Origin: Candidatus Kuenenia stuttgartensis
GTDB lineage: Bacteria; Planctomycetota; Phycisphaerae; Phycisphaerales; SM1A02
Assembly: GCA_945870915.1 (NCBI GenBank)
Contig: CAMBUI010000003.1
Span: 1 to 40,033, forward strand
DNA: 40,033 nucleotides
Reading direction: 5' to 3'
The notes under the pieces were generated by a model. The model was given only the letters and a program-made list of their open reading frames with translations, had not been told where the DNA came from and did no database searches. Below are positions 1 to 7,343 of this stretch, piece by piece (within the stretch, counting starts at the first letter, position 1; each line of letters starts with the position of its first letter). The position numbers and the translations under genes are program-made.

Positions 1-41
1 CCCCGGCCGCGAGATCGGACGATGCGCCGCGTCGTCCCTGA

Positions 42-95
42 AACGAACAAACCTGTCAGAACGCGCGCGTCCAGTCCTGGGCGCGCGTGTTCGTT
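42..95. other. Imperfect inverted repeat, possible terminator of an off-window gene
   Basis: An inner stem ACGCGCGC (61-68) / GCGCGCGT (81-88) lies inside outer arms AACGAAC (42-48) and GTTCGTT (89-95), with an unpaired stretch on the 5' side. A run of four T follows on the plus strand and T-rich sequence lies on the other side, so it could end transcription in either direction. No gene is visible beside it in the first 190 bases. Function is inferred. Confidence 0.3.
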
Positions 96-158
96 TTCGG
101 GAGGGTGGGATTGCGCCGAGGCGGCGCGGCGTGGTCGCCGAGGCGGGGACGGCGAGGC

Positions 159-188
159 GCGAACCGGCGCGTCGCGAACCGGCGCGCG
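159..188. repeat. Two 15-bp tandem units
   Basis: The units GCGAACCGGCGCGTC and GCGAACCGGCGCGCG follow each other directly, differing at two bases. They lie just beyond the terminator of the isc operon. It is the smallest of the junction arrays in this window. Confidence 0.5.
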
Positions 189-190
189 CG

Positions 191-226
191 CCAAAAAGAA
201 CGCCGCCCCGCGCATGCGGGGCGGCG
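191..226 (-). terminator. Rho-independent terminator of the isc operon
   Basis: A perfect 11-bp stem, CGCCGCCCCGC (201-211) with GCGGGGCGGCG (216-226), closes a 4-base loop. Read on the minus strand it is followed by TTCTTTTTGG. It lies 37 bases beyond the iscA stop codon. Confidence 0.85.
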
Positions 227-262
227 TGGATGTGTGCGAGTCTCGACGCGCTTCGGCGCGGA

Positions 263-688
263 TCAGGCGCTGAAGCTCGAGCCGCAGCCGCAGGTCGAGG
301 TCGAGTTCGGGTTGTTGAAGACGAAGCCCGAGCCCATGATCTCGTCCTTGTAGTCGATCGTGGTGCCGTTGAGGTAGAGGTAGCTCTTGGGATCGCAGAC
401 CACGGTGACCGTGAAGGTCTCCGCGGTATCGGTCGCGGTGGCGGTCGCCGTGCCGCCGCCCTGCTCGCCGAGCGCCGCGGTGGAGACCGCCGGCGTGCGG
501 CTGTAGGTGAAGCTCCACGCCTCGTCGGAGTCCTTCTGGACTTCGGTGAGGTCGAGGGTGTAGTTGAAGCCCGAGCAGCCGCCGCCCTTGACGCCCACGC
601 GGAGCTTCATGGTCGAGGCTTCGAAGCCGTGTTCCTGGATGATCTGGTCGATGCGGCGGGCCGCGAGTTCGGTGACGGTGACTGGCAT
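263..688 (-). CDS. iscA: IscA/ErpA-type Fe-S cluster assembly protein with an internal insertion
   Basis: A-type carrier that receives or passes on Fe-S clusters in the cytoplasm. The 141-residue product keeps the three cysteines of the family: C38 in GGGCSGF, and C133 and C135 in the C-terminal CGCGSSF. IscA proteins are usually near 107 residues. The excess is one insertion, roughly residues 57-89, between two strands of the fold. It ends in a low-complexity stretch GGGTATATATDT. An extra cysteine, C98, follows it. The start has a good ribosome site, GAGAGGAC, a few bases upstream. It is the last gene of iscS-iscU-iscA, 55 bases after iscU, and is followed by a strong terminator. The family is certain; whether it acts more like IscA, ErpA or SufA cannot be told from sequence. 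Confidence 0.9.
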   Translation of the reverse strand: MPVTVTELAARRIDQIIQEHGFEASTMKLRVGVKGGGCSGFNYTLDLTEVQKDSDEAWSFTYSRTPAVSTAALGEQGGGTATATATDTAETFTVTVVCDPKSYLYLNGTTIDYKDEIMGSGFVFNNPNSTSTCGCGSSFSA

Positions 689-743
689 GGTGGTTGTCCT
701 CTCTCGGTCGGGCCGCCCTCGGCGCGACCGGTCGATGCGCGGA

Positions 744-1175
744 TCAGTGGGCGGCGGCGGTGGCGGTCGACTCGGCCGCGACGCCGTTCTTCTTCTTGTA
801 GTCGGCGATGGCGCTGCGGATCGAGTCCTCGGCGAGCACCGAGCAGTGGATCTTGACCGGCGGGAGGCTGAGCTCCTCGACGATCTGGGTGTTCTTGATC
901 GCGAGCGCGTCGTCGATCGACTTACCCTTGATCCACTCGGTGGCGAGCGAGCTCGACGCGATGGCCGAGCCGCAGCCGAAGCACTTGAACTTGGCGTCCT
1001 CGATGACGCCCTGCTCGTTGACCTTGATCTGGAGCTGCATCACATCGCCGCACTCGGGGGCGCCGACGATGCCGACGCCGACATCCTTGCGCGTCGCCAC
1101 GTCCTTGGACGTGCCGAAGCTGCCGACGTTGCGGGGGTTCTGGTAGTGGTCGATGACCTTGTCGCTGTAGGCCAT
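744..1175 (-). CDS. iscU: Fe-S cluster assembly scaffold IscU
   Basis: Scaffold on which a 2Fe-2S cluster is built from sulfur given by IscS. The 143-residue product is a full-length IscU. Expected ligands are present: C42 and D44 in ECGDVM, C68 in FGCGSAIASSSL, and H110-C111 directly after the chaperone-recognition motif LPPVK (104-108). C65 is an additional cysteine beside the conserved one. The C-terminal tail after residue 131 is a short Ala/Thr-rich extension. It is the middle gene of the operon, separated from iscS by five tandem hairpins. No hscA, hscB, fdx or iscR lies beside it. The ribosome site is weak (GAAAGGGA). Confidence 0.95.
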   Translation of the reverse strand: MAYSDKVIDHYQNPRNVGSFGTSKDVATRKDVGVGIVGAPECGDVMQLQIKVNEQGVIEDAKFKCFGCGSAIASSSLATEWIKGKSIDDALAIKNTQIVEELSLPPVKIHCSVLAEDSIRSAIADYKKKNGVAAESTATAAAH

Positions 1176-1239
1176 GGTGTGGTCCCTTTCAAAGCGCGGC
1201 GTTGTGCGCGCGGAGTTCTGCGTTGCTTTCTCACGCTCA

Positions 1240-1430
1240 GGATCCGGCGAGTACTTCGCCGGATCCGTGAATCCTCGACTCAGGATCCAGCGAGTCCTTC
1301 GCTGGATCCGTACTTCCCCCAGGATCCAGCGAGTACTTCGCCGAATCCGTGCTTCCCCCAGGATCCGGCGAGTACTTCGCTGGATCCGTACTTCCCCCAG
1401 GATCCAGCGAGTACTTCGCTGGATCCGTAC
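1240..1430 (-). repeat. Five tandem 39-bp palindromic units between iscS and iscU
   Basis: Five hairpins begin at 1240, 1283, 1322, 1361 and 1400, a spacing of 43, 39, 39 and 39 bases. Each has arms GGATCC[A/G]GCGA and TCGC[T/C]GGATCC, 11 bp, around a 5-base loop, mostly GTACT. A short spacer, mostly GTACTTCCCCCA, joins them. The first unit is A-to-G in one arm and T-to-C in the other, so pairing is kept; units 3 and 4 carry mismatches. The array starts immediately after the iscS stop codon and lies wholly within the presumed iscSUA transcript, ending about 65 bases before iscU. A role in mRNA processing or stability is inference. Confidence 0.9.
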
Positions 1431-2669
1431 TCAATGCGTTTGCCACTCGATCTTCGACACGTCGATGCCCTCCTTGTGGAGGTCCCACAGGGGGCTCATC
1501 GTGCGGAGATGGTTGACCGCCTTCACGATGCCCTCGATCGCATAGTCGATCTCCTCCTCGGTCGACCAGCGGCCGAGCGAGAGTCGGAGGCTCGAGTGCG
1601 CGAGCTCGTCGCCCACGCCGAGGCTCTTGAGCACGTAGCTCGGCTCGAGGCTGGCGCTGGTGCAGGCCGAGCCCGACGAGCAGGCGATGTCCTTGATGCC
1701 CATGAGCAGCGACTCGCCCTCGACGAAGCCGAAGCTGATGTTGAGGATGTGCGGGACGCGGCGCTCGAGATGGCCGTTGACCTGCGTGACCTCGAGGCGC
1801 GAGGAGAGCTCGCGCTCGAGCTTCCGGCGGAGATTCAGCAGGCGCTCGTGGTCGGTGTCCATCTCCTGCAGCGCGAGCTCGCAGGCCTTGCCGAGGCCGA
1901 CGATGCCGGTGACGTTCAGCGTGCCCGAGCGCATGCCGCGCTCGTGGCCGCCGCCGTCCTGGATCGCCTCGAGGCGCACGCGCGGGTTGCGGCGGCGCAC
2001 ATAGAGGGCGCCGACGCCCTTGGGGCCGTACATCTTGTGACCCGACCACGACATGAGGTCGATGTGGTCCTTCTCGACATCGGTCGGCATCTTGCCGACC
2101 CACTGGGTCGCGTCGGTGTGGAAGATCACGCCGCGCTCGTGGCAGAGGGCGCCGATCTCGGGCACCTCGTTGATGGTGCCGATCTCGTTGTTGGTCCACA
2201 TGATCGACACCAGGATGGTGTCGTCGCGCATGGCCTCGGCGACCATCTGGCGGGTGATCACGCCGTCGGCCGGAGGCTGCAGGAAGGTGACCTCGAAGCC
2301 CTCGTTCTGGAGGCGCTTGCAGGGGTCGAGGACGGCCTTGTGCTCGTGGGCGGCGGTGATGATGTGACCGCGTCCGGTCTGGCCCTCGGGCGCCTTCGCG
2401 TACATGCGCGCGGCGCCCTTGATCGCCAGGTTGTTCGACTCGGTGGAGCCGCTGGTCCAGACGATCTCCTTCGGGCTCGCGCCGATGAGCGCGGCGGCCT
2501 GCTCGCGGGCGCGATCGACGGCGTCCTCGCCCTCCCAGCCGAACTTGTGGTTCCGGCTGGCGGAGTTGCCGAACTTCTCGGTGAAGTACGGCAGCATCGC
2601 CTCGACCACGCGGGGGTCGGTGCGGGTCGTGGCGGCGTTGTCCATGTAGATGGGCAGTTTGACTGCCAT
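1431..2669 (-). CDS. iscS: Cysteine desulfurase IscS
   Basis: PLP enzyme that takes sulfur from cysteine, leaving alanine, and passes it to IscU. The 412-residue product aligns with IscS from end to end. The PLP lysine is K212 in [10 protein letters not shown], the catalytic cysteine is C336 in [10 protein letters not shown], and H110 lies in HEHKAVLD. The closing region ([13 protein letters not shown], then SPLWDL and IEW) is that of E. coli-type group I IscS rather than SufS. The ribosome site GAGGAG lies just upstream of the ATG. It is the first gene of the operon, divergent from panC across 165 bases. Confidence 0.97.
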   Translation of the reverse strand: MAVKLPIYMDNAATTRTDPRVVEAMLPYFTEKFGNSASRNHKFGWEGEDAVDRAREQAAALIGASPKEIVWTSGSTESNNLAIKGAARMYAKAPEGQTGRGHIITAAHEHKAVLDPCKRLQNEGFEVTFLQPPADGVITRQMVAEAMRDDTILVSIMWTNNEIGTINEVPEIGALCHERGVIFHTDATQWVGKMPTDVEKDHIDLMSWSGHKMYGPKGVGALYVRRRNPRVRLEAIQDGGGHERGMRSGTLNVTGIVGLGKACELALQEMDTDHERLLNLRRKLERELSSRLEVTQVNGHLERRVPHILNISFGFVEGESLLMGIKDIACSSGSACTSASLEPSYVLKSLGVGDELAHSSLRLSLGRWSTEEEIDYAIEGIVKAVNHLRTMSPLWDLHKEGIDVSKIEWQTH

Positions 2670-2747
2670 CGGAATCTCTCCTCAGAAGGTGGTGATTGGC
2701 CGCGCGGAGCCGCCCCCTCGGGCGACGCCTTGTTGCGACCAAGTCTC

Positions 2748-2753
2748 ATCATA
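2748..2753 (-). promoter_or_regulatory. Candidate -10 element of the isc operon
   Basis: TATGAT on the minus strand, five of six matches to TATAAT, lies about 80 bases before the iscS start in the divergent iscS/panC gap. No convincing -35 hexamer is at the right distance. Confidence 0.3.
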
Positions 2754-2792
2754 GGGCTTCGACGGTGTCGGGAGAGCGGAGTCGGTGTCCGT

Positions 2793-2798
2793 TAGAAT
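2793..2798 (+). promoter_or_regulatory. Candidate -10 element of panC
   Basis: TAGAAT, four of six matches to TATAAT with TA and AT kept, lies 36 bases before the panC start. No clear -35 element is seen. Confidence 0.35.
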
Positions 2799-2834
2799 CG
2801 GGTTTTCGAGTTTCCTCAGGAGCGAGCCCCCACC

Positions 2835-3683
2835 ATGCGCATCATCGAAGACCCCGCCGAACTGCAGGCTCCCGACTTGTGCGGCTGCGGGTTCGTACCC
2901 ACGATGGGCGCGCTCCACGCCGGCCATGGCTCGCTCGTGACCCGCGCGCGGGCCGACGGGCGGCCCGTGGTCGTGAGCATCTTCGTGAACCCGACCCAGT
3001 TCGGACCCAACGAGGACTACGCCCGATATCCCCGGACGCTCGACTCCGACTGCGCGCTGCTGGAGCCGCTTGGCGCGGCGGCGGTCTTCGTTCCGCCGGT
3101 GGAGGCGATCTACCCCAACGGGCTGGCGGCGGCACGGATCGAGTCGGAGGCCATCGCGCTGCCGGCGGTCGCCACCGCGCCGGGGCTCGAGGACGCGTGC
3201 CGGCCGGGGCACTTCGGCGGCGTGGCGCTGGTGGTCGGACGGCTCTTCGACCTGGTCCGGCCGAGCGCGGCGTACTTGGGCGAGAAGGACTACCAGCAGC
3301 TCCGCCTGGTGCAGGACATGGTCTCCGCAGACCGGCCGCGCTACGGCGAGCTTCGCATCGTGCCCTGCCCCACCGTGCGCGAGGGCGACGGCCTCGCGAT
3401 GTCGAGCCGCAACCGCTATCTCTCCAGCGACGAGCGGACCGCCGCGATCGCGCTCGCGCGGGCGCTGCAGGTGGCGCATTCGGCGCAGCGGGTCGAGACC
3501 GCCGAGCGCCTGATGCGCGAGACGCTCGAGTCGTTCGGCCTCTCGACCGAGTACGCCGTCGTGCGCGATGCGCGCACGCTGATGCCGGTGAAGGGCTTCG
3601 AACAGCCGACGCGCGCGCTGATCGCCGCCCGGCTGGGCGCGACGCGGCTGATCGACAACGCCGCGATGACGGTCTGGCGCTGA
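2835..3683 (+). CDS. panC: Pantothenate synthetase
   Basis: Joins pantoate and beta-alanine with ATP to make pantothenate, the precursor of coenzyme A. The 282-residue product has the family landmarks: PTMGALHAGH (22-31), the HIGH-like nucleotide site; NPTQF (52-56); RPGHF (123-127); GEKDYQQ (149-155); and REGDGLAMSSRNRYLS (182-197), the KMSKS-like region. The length is normal and a ribosome site CAGGAG precedes the ATG. No panB or panD is nearby, so it is not in a pantothenate operon here. It is divergent from iscS, and the next gene downstream is unrelated. Confidence 0.96.
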   Translation: MRIIEDPAELQAPDLCGCGFVPTMGALHAGHGSLVTRARADGRPVVVSIFVNPTQFGPNEDYARYPRTLDSDCALLEPLGAAAVFVPPVEAIYPNGLAAARIESEAIALPAVATAPGLEDACRPGHFGGVALVVGRLFDLVRPSAAYLGEKDYQQLRLVQDMVSADRPRYGELRIVPCPTVREGDGLAMSSRNRYLSSDERTAAIALARALQVAHSAQRVETAERLMRETLESFGLSTEYAVVRDARTLMPVKGFEQPTRALIAARLGATRLIDNAAMTVWR

Positions 3684-3712
3684 CGCGCGCGGCGCGCCAC
3701 GACGCAAACGGG

Positions 3713-3762
3713 GTCGAATGCGCGGGAAAAGTGCACCGCCTCGGGGAGAGGCTGCATTCGAC
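3713..3762 (+). other. Nested inverted repeat between panC and the thioredoxin-fold gene
   Basis: Outer arms GTCGAATGC (3713-3721) and GCATTCGAC (3754-3762) pair perfectly over 9 bp. Inside, GCCTC (3738-3742) and GAGGC (3748-3752) pair around the loop GGGGA, next to the 3' outer arm. The 5' side keeps 16 unpaired bases. There is no T-run, so it is not an ordinary intrinsic terminator. It ends 27 bases before the next start codon and could be an RNA element or an operator. Confidence 0.5.
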
Positions 3763-3765
3763 AGG

Positions 3766-3776
3766 TACACTTCCGC
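3766..3776 (+). promoter_or_regulatory. Candidate -10 element TACACT-TCCGC
   Basis: TACACT followed by TCCGC lies 18 bases before the ATG at 3790. It resembles the elements at 5231, 15070 and 33581, which share TANNNT followed by TCGC. Confidence 0.4.
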
Positions 3777-3789
3777 CTCGGAGCACACC

Positions 3790-5055
3790 ATGATCAAGAA
3801 CCGCCTCTTCCTCCTCGGTCTCTCGCTCGCCGCCTGCATCGCCCTCGCGGGTCCGATCGCGGTGGGCAACGCCCCCGCGTCGGCGCAGCAGGACTCCGGC
3901 AAGGAATCCCCCGAGAAGGACGGCTCCGGCAAGCGCGGCGAGAAGCCCTCCGGCCGCGCCGCCAAGGACGAGCGCGAGGCCGCCCGCGCCAAGGCCAAGT
4001 GGTTCGAGAAGCTCGAGAAGGAGGACCGCGCGGCGGTCGACGCCGCGGTCGGCTTCGCCGCTCCCGCGATCCCCGAGTCGGTCGAGTTCATCAACGCGAA
4101 CTTCAAGGACCTCAAGGAGCTCCGCGGCAAGGTCGTGGTCATCCAGACCTTCACCTCGAAGAACGCCGGCGGGCTGGTGGCGGTCGAGAAGACCGTCGAG
4201 AAGGTCAAGGGCGTCGGCACCGAGGCCAAGATCTCCGCCGATGACCTGGTGCTGATCGCGATCCACACCCCCGAGGCCGCCGACAAGGCGAAGGCCGCGA
4301 TCGAGAAGCGCAAGCTCGAGCTCCCCATCGTGGTCGATGCCGACGGCGCCCTCTGCGACGCGCTGGGCGCGTACCGCCGGCCGATCGCCTACATCGTCGA
4401 CCGCCAGGGCAACCTGCGGTACGCCGGACTCAGCGGCGAAGGCATCGCCGCCGCGGTGAAGGAGCTCGCCGCCGAGAAGTTCGACCCGCAGGTCGAGGCC
4501 CGCAAGCGCGAGGAGAAGCCGCTCGACGCGACCGTCGCGTTCCCCGAGTTCGGCGGATCTGTGGGCAGCGCCGCCGACCTGCGCGGCAAGCCCGGCCCCT
4601 CTCCCGCGATCCAGAAGTGGTGGAACCACGAGCCGAACATCCAGGGCAAGCTCATGGTGGTCGACTTCTGGGCCACCTGGTGCGGCCCGTGCCGCGCGGC
4701 GATCCCCCACATGAACGAGATCGCCCGCGCCTACCCGCAGGACGTCGCCTGCATGGGCATCTCCGACGAGACCAACTCGAACTTCGACGAGGGCGTGCTC
4801 AAGCACCGGCTCAACAAGGGCGACTTCGCCTACGCGGTGGGCATCGACCCGCAGGCGCGCATGAAGAACGCCTTCCAGATCCGCGGCATCCCGCATGTCG
4901 CGATCATGTCGTCGGACGGCATCGTCCGCTGGCAGGGCCACCCGATGTCGCTCAACGCCGACGTCATGAACCAGCTCATCGCGGCGAACCGCGCGCTGCT
5001 CGCGAAGAACGGCGTCGGCGGCGCGGCGAACCGCTGGTCGAAGACGAAGCGCTGA
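3790..5055 (+). CDS. Exported TlpA/redoxin-family protein with two thioredoxin folds
   Basis: The start at 3790 gives a typical Sec signal peptide: basic MIKNR, a hydrophobic core to about residue 28, and a likely cut after ASA (about residue 32). A charged Lys/Glu-rich linker spans about 35-80. Two thioredoxin-like domains follow. The first, about 95-230, has FTSKNAGG where the active-site cysteines should be, so it cannot do dithiol exchange. The second, about 245-410, has FWATWCGPC (active cysteines 298 and 301) and the cis-proline region RGIPHVAI. The total is 421 residues. An extracytoplasmic thiol-disulfide or reducing role is expected from the family; the substrate is unknown. An in-frame start further upstream at 3718 would spoil the signal peptide. 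Confidence 0.85.
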   Translation: MIKNRLFLLGLSLAACIALAGPIAVGNAPASAQQDSGKESPEKDGSGKRGEKPSGRAAKDEREAARAKAKWFEKLEKEDRAAVDAAVGFAAPAIPESVEFINANFKDLKELRGKVVVIQTFTSKNAGGLVAVEKTVEKVKGVGTEAKISADDLVLIAIHTPEAADKAKAAIEKRKLELPIVVDADGALCDALGAYRRPIAYIVDRQGNLRYAGLSGEGIAAAVKELAAEKFDPQVEARKREEKPLDATVAFPEFGGSVGSAADLRGKPGPSPAIQKWWNHEPNIQGKLMVVDFWATWCGPCRAAIPHMNEIARAYPQDVACMGISDETNSNFDEGVLKHRLNKGDFAYAVGIDPQARMKNAFQIRGIPHVAIMSSDGIVRWQGHPMSLNADVMNQLIAANRALLAKNGVGGAANRWSKTKR

Positions 5056-5062
5056 GGCCGGC

Positions 5063-5175
5063 GAGGCGGGACCACCTCGCGCCGGGGGGCGTGATCACCT
5101 TGCGCCGGTGAGGCGTGATCACCTCGCGCCGGTAAGGCGGGACCACCCCGCGCCGGTGAGGCGTGATCCCTCCGC
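5063..5175 (+). repeat. Five tandem units of about 24 bp
   Basis: Units start at 5063, 5086, 5110, 5134 and 5158, each beginning [G/A][A/G]GGCG and continuing with GGACCAC or TGATCAC, then CTCGCGCCGG. Copies differ by a few bases and the last is degraded. The array starts 8 bases after the stop codon of the thioredoxin-fold gene and fills the first half of the 211-base gap before the methyltransferase gene. Confidence 0.8.
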
Positions 5176-5230
5176 GGGCCCGAACCGACATCTTCCGAGC
5201 GTTCACCGCCCGATGCGACGCGTCGGGCGG

Positions 5231-5240
5231 TATCTTTCGC
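5231..5240 (+). promoter_or_regulatory. Candidate -10 element TATCTT-TCGC
   Basis: GG-TATCTT-TCGC lies 30 bases before the ATG at 5267, directly after the tandem array. It closely matches the elements at 15070 (TACATT-TCGC) and 33581 (TACGCT-TCGC). Confidence 0.45.
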
Positions 5241-5266
5241 GGCTTCACGATTCGGATCGACACCTC

Positions 5267-6217
5267 ATGGCGAAGCCCAGCAACAGCACGAAGCCCACGA
5301 AGTCCCGCGCGACGAAGTCCCGCACCAAGAAGCCGGGCGCCGCCCGCGGCAAGCGCGCCGGATACTGGCGGACCGCCGCCAACAGCGACCGCCACGAGCT
5401 CTACGAGCTGGCCGTGCAGGAGGTCGTGAGCGAGTGCGACTTCATCGACAAGACCTGGCGCAAGCTGCGCGGGCGCCTCGCGTCGACGCTGCGCGAGGAC
5501 TTCTGCGGCACCGCGAAGGCCTGCACCGAGTGGGCGCGCCGCCGCAAGGACAACCACGCCGTCGGCGTCGACCTCGACGAGTCGGTGATCCTGTGGGGCG
5601 AGCACCGCCACCGCTCGAACCTCCCGGAGTCGATCTCGTCGCGCATCACGATCCTGCAGGCGGACGTCATGGCGGTCGAGACCCCGAAGGTCGAGACGAT
5701 CGTGGCCATGAACTTCAGCTACTTCATCTTCAAGAAGCGCGAGACGCTGGTGAAGTACTTCCGCCGCGTGCACGAGTCGCTGGCCGACGACGGCCTCTTC
5801 TTCTGCGACGCCTACGGCGGCAGCGAGGCGCACAGCGAGGTCGAGGAGGAGCGCCACCTCGACGGCTTCACCTACGTCTGGGACCAGAACAAGTACAACC
5901 CGATCACGGGCGATGTGGTGAACCACATCCACTTCCGCTTCCCCGACGGCAGCGAGATGAAGCGCGCCTTCACCTACGAGTGGCGCCTCTACAGCCTGCC
6001 CGAGATCCAGGACATGCTGCGCGAGGCCGGCTTCGAGAACGTGACCATCTACTGGGAGGGCACGAACCACAAGACCGGCGAGGGCAACGGCGTGTTCAAG
6101 CCCTCCACCAAGGGCGAGGCCTGCGCGGGCTGGATCGCCTACCTGGTGGCCGAGAAGAAGACCGGCGGACGGATCGCGCGCAAGGTCGGCGGAACGGCGA
6201 ATCGCGCGCGCCGCTGA
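5267..6217 (+). CDS. Class I SAM-dependent methyltransferase, substrate unknown
   Basis: A 316-residue soluble protein. After a Lys/Thr/Ser-rich, probably disordered tail (residues 2-30) comes a Rossmann methyltransferase fold. EDFCGTA (77-83) stands at the SAM-binding loop, VGVDLD (99-104) ends strand 2 with an acidic residue for the ribose, QADVM (131-135) follows, and AMNFSYF (147-153) is the motif IV region. There is no PPY or NPPY signature, so a DNA or protein-glutamine target is not indicated. The ATG at 5267 was chosen because the frame upstream reads into the tandem array. Stop to the next start is only 16 bases, so it is probably cotranscribed with the polyprenyl synthase. A quinone or lipid substrate is possible from that context but is a guess. 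Confidence 0.75.
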   Translation: MAKPSNSTKPTKSRATKSRTKKPGAARGKRAGYWRTAANSDRHELYELAVQEVVSECDFIDKTWRKLRGRLASTLREDFCGTAKACTEWARRRKDNHAVGVDLDESVILWGEHRHRSNLPESISSRITILQADVMAVETPKVETIVAMNFSYFIFKKRETLVKYFRRVHESLADDGLFFCDAYGGSEAHSEVEEERHLDGFTYVWDQNKYNPITGDVVNHIHFRFPDGSEMKRAFTYEWRLYSLPEIQDMLREAGFENVTIYWEGTNHKTGEGNGVFKPSTKGEACAGWIAYLVAEKKTGGRIARKVGGTANRARR

Positions 6218-6233
6218 CGGCGAAGGAGGCGGG

Positions 6234-7217
6234 ATGTCGAGAGCTTTCCCGGACACGGCGCTGGCGGCGGACATCGCGGCGGGACTCGCACGCGTCGAGA
6301 CGCTGTTCGAGTCGCAGCTGCTGAGCCGCTTTCCCGCGGTCAACGACCTCTGCAAGCACGTCGAGCGCTACCGGGGCAAGATGCTCCGACCGACGCTGGT
6401 GATCGTGTCGGGGCTCTCGTTCACGCGCGACGGCGAGGCGCTCCGGCCCGAGCACGACATCATCGCGGCGACCGTCGAGATGATCCACATGTCGACGCTG
6501 GTGCACGACGACGTGCTCGACGACGCGGAGATCCGGCGCCGCGGGCAGACGGTCAACTTCCTGCGCGGCAACGAGACCGCGGTGATGCTCGGCGACTACC
6601 TCATCTCGAACGCGTTCCACCTGTGCTCGCGCGCGGGGGATCCCTGGCTGAACCTGCGGCTGGGCGAGGTCACCAACACGCTGTGCGAGGGCGAGCTGGT
6701 GCAGCTGTCGCGCCGGCACGACCTCGGGCTCGACGAGAACACCTACTTCGAGATCGTGCGGCGCAAGACCGCCGTGCTGGTCGGCGCGTCGTGCGAACTC
6801 GGCACGCGGCTGGCGGGCGCGACCGCGGAGGAGACCGCGGCGATGCGCGCCTTCGGCGAGCACCTCGGCGTGGCGTTCCAGATCCAGGACGACCTGCTCG
6901 ACCTCATGGGCGATGAGGCCACGGTCGGGAAGTCGGTCGGCCGCGACCTCGAGAAGGGCAAGCTCACGCTGCCGATGATCATGCACATCGCCTCGACCAC
7001 GGGCGCCGAGCGCATGGCGGCGATCCGCGCCATCGAGGCGAAGGACGGCGCGGCGCTGCGTGCGGCGCTCGTGCGCTCCGGTTCGCTCGATGCGGCGCGC
7101 GCGCGCGCGGTCGAGATCGTCGAGGAGGCGAAGCGCGGGCTGCCAGAGACGCGCCGCGCCCACTCGCGCGAACTGCTGCTCGAGCTGGCCGACCGGGTCG
7201 TGTCGCGGGATTCCTGA
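6234..7217 (+). CDS. Polyprenyl diphosphate synthase (IspB-like)
   Basis: Chain-elongating trans-prenyltransferase that condenses isopentenyl diphosphate to a long allylic diphosphate for quinone side chains. The 327-residue product has GKMLRP (48-53), a first Asp-rich motif DDVLD (92-96) in LVHDDVLDDAEIRRRG, and a second, DDLLD (219-223), in FQIQDDLLDLMGD. GRDLEKGKLTLP (236-247) follows. The length is typical of octaprenyl- or solanesyl-type enzymes rather than the shorter farnesyl synthases, but chain length cannot be read from this. A strong ribosome site, AAGGAGG, precedes the ATG. Confidence 0.92.
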   Translation: MSRAFPDTALAADIAAGLARVETLFESQLLSRFPAVNDLCKHVERYRGKMLRPTLVIVSGLSFTRDGEALRPEHDIIAATVEMIHMSTLVHDDVLDDAEIRRRGQTVNFLRGNETAVMLGDYLISNAFHLCSRAGDPWLNLRLGEVTNTLCEGELVQLSRRHDLGLDENTYFEIVRRKTAVLVGASCELGTRLAGATAEETAAMRAFGEHLGVAFQIQDDLLDLMGDEATVGKSVGRDLEKGKLTLPMIMHIASTTGAERMAAIRAIEAKDGAALRAALVRSGSLDAARARAVEIVEEAKRGLPETRRAHSRELLLELADRVVSRDS

Positions 7218-7231
7218 GACGACTTGGGCGG

Positions 7232-7276
7232 GACGAGGCGTGGCGCGTCGCGGACTGGCGCGACGAGGAGTGGCGC
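7232..7276. repeat. Three degenerate 15-bp tandem units
   Basis: GACGAGGCGTGGCGC, GTCGCGGACTGGCGC and GACGAGGAGTGGCGC follow each other directly, with a partial fourth. They lie in the 126-base gap between two convergent genes, just after the polyprenyl synthase stop codon. No terminator hairpin with a T-run is seen in this gap. Confidence 0.6.
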
Positions 7277-7343
7277 GACCCGACGGCCAACGCGGCCGAT
7301 CGGTGCGCCGACCTTCGACATCGAGATTGAACTCACGCCCGGC

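Noticed and set aside
1240-1430. A CRISPR array
   Set aside because: Repeats are palindromic throughout, spacers are only about 12 bases and nearly identical, and no cas gene is present.
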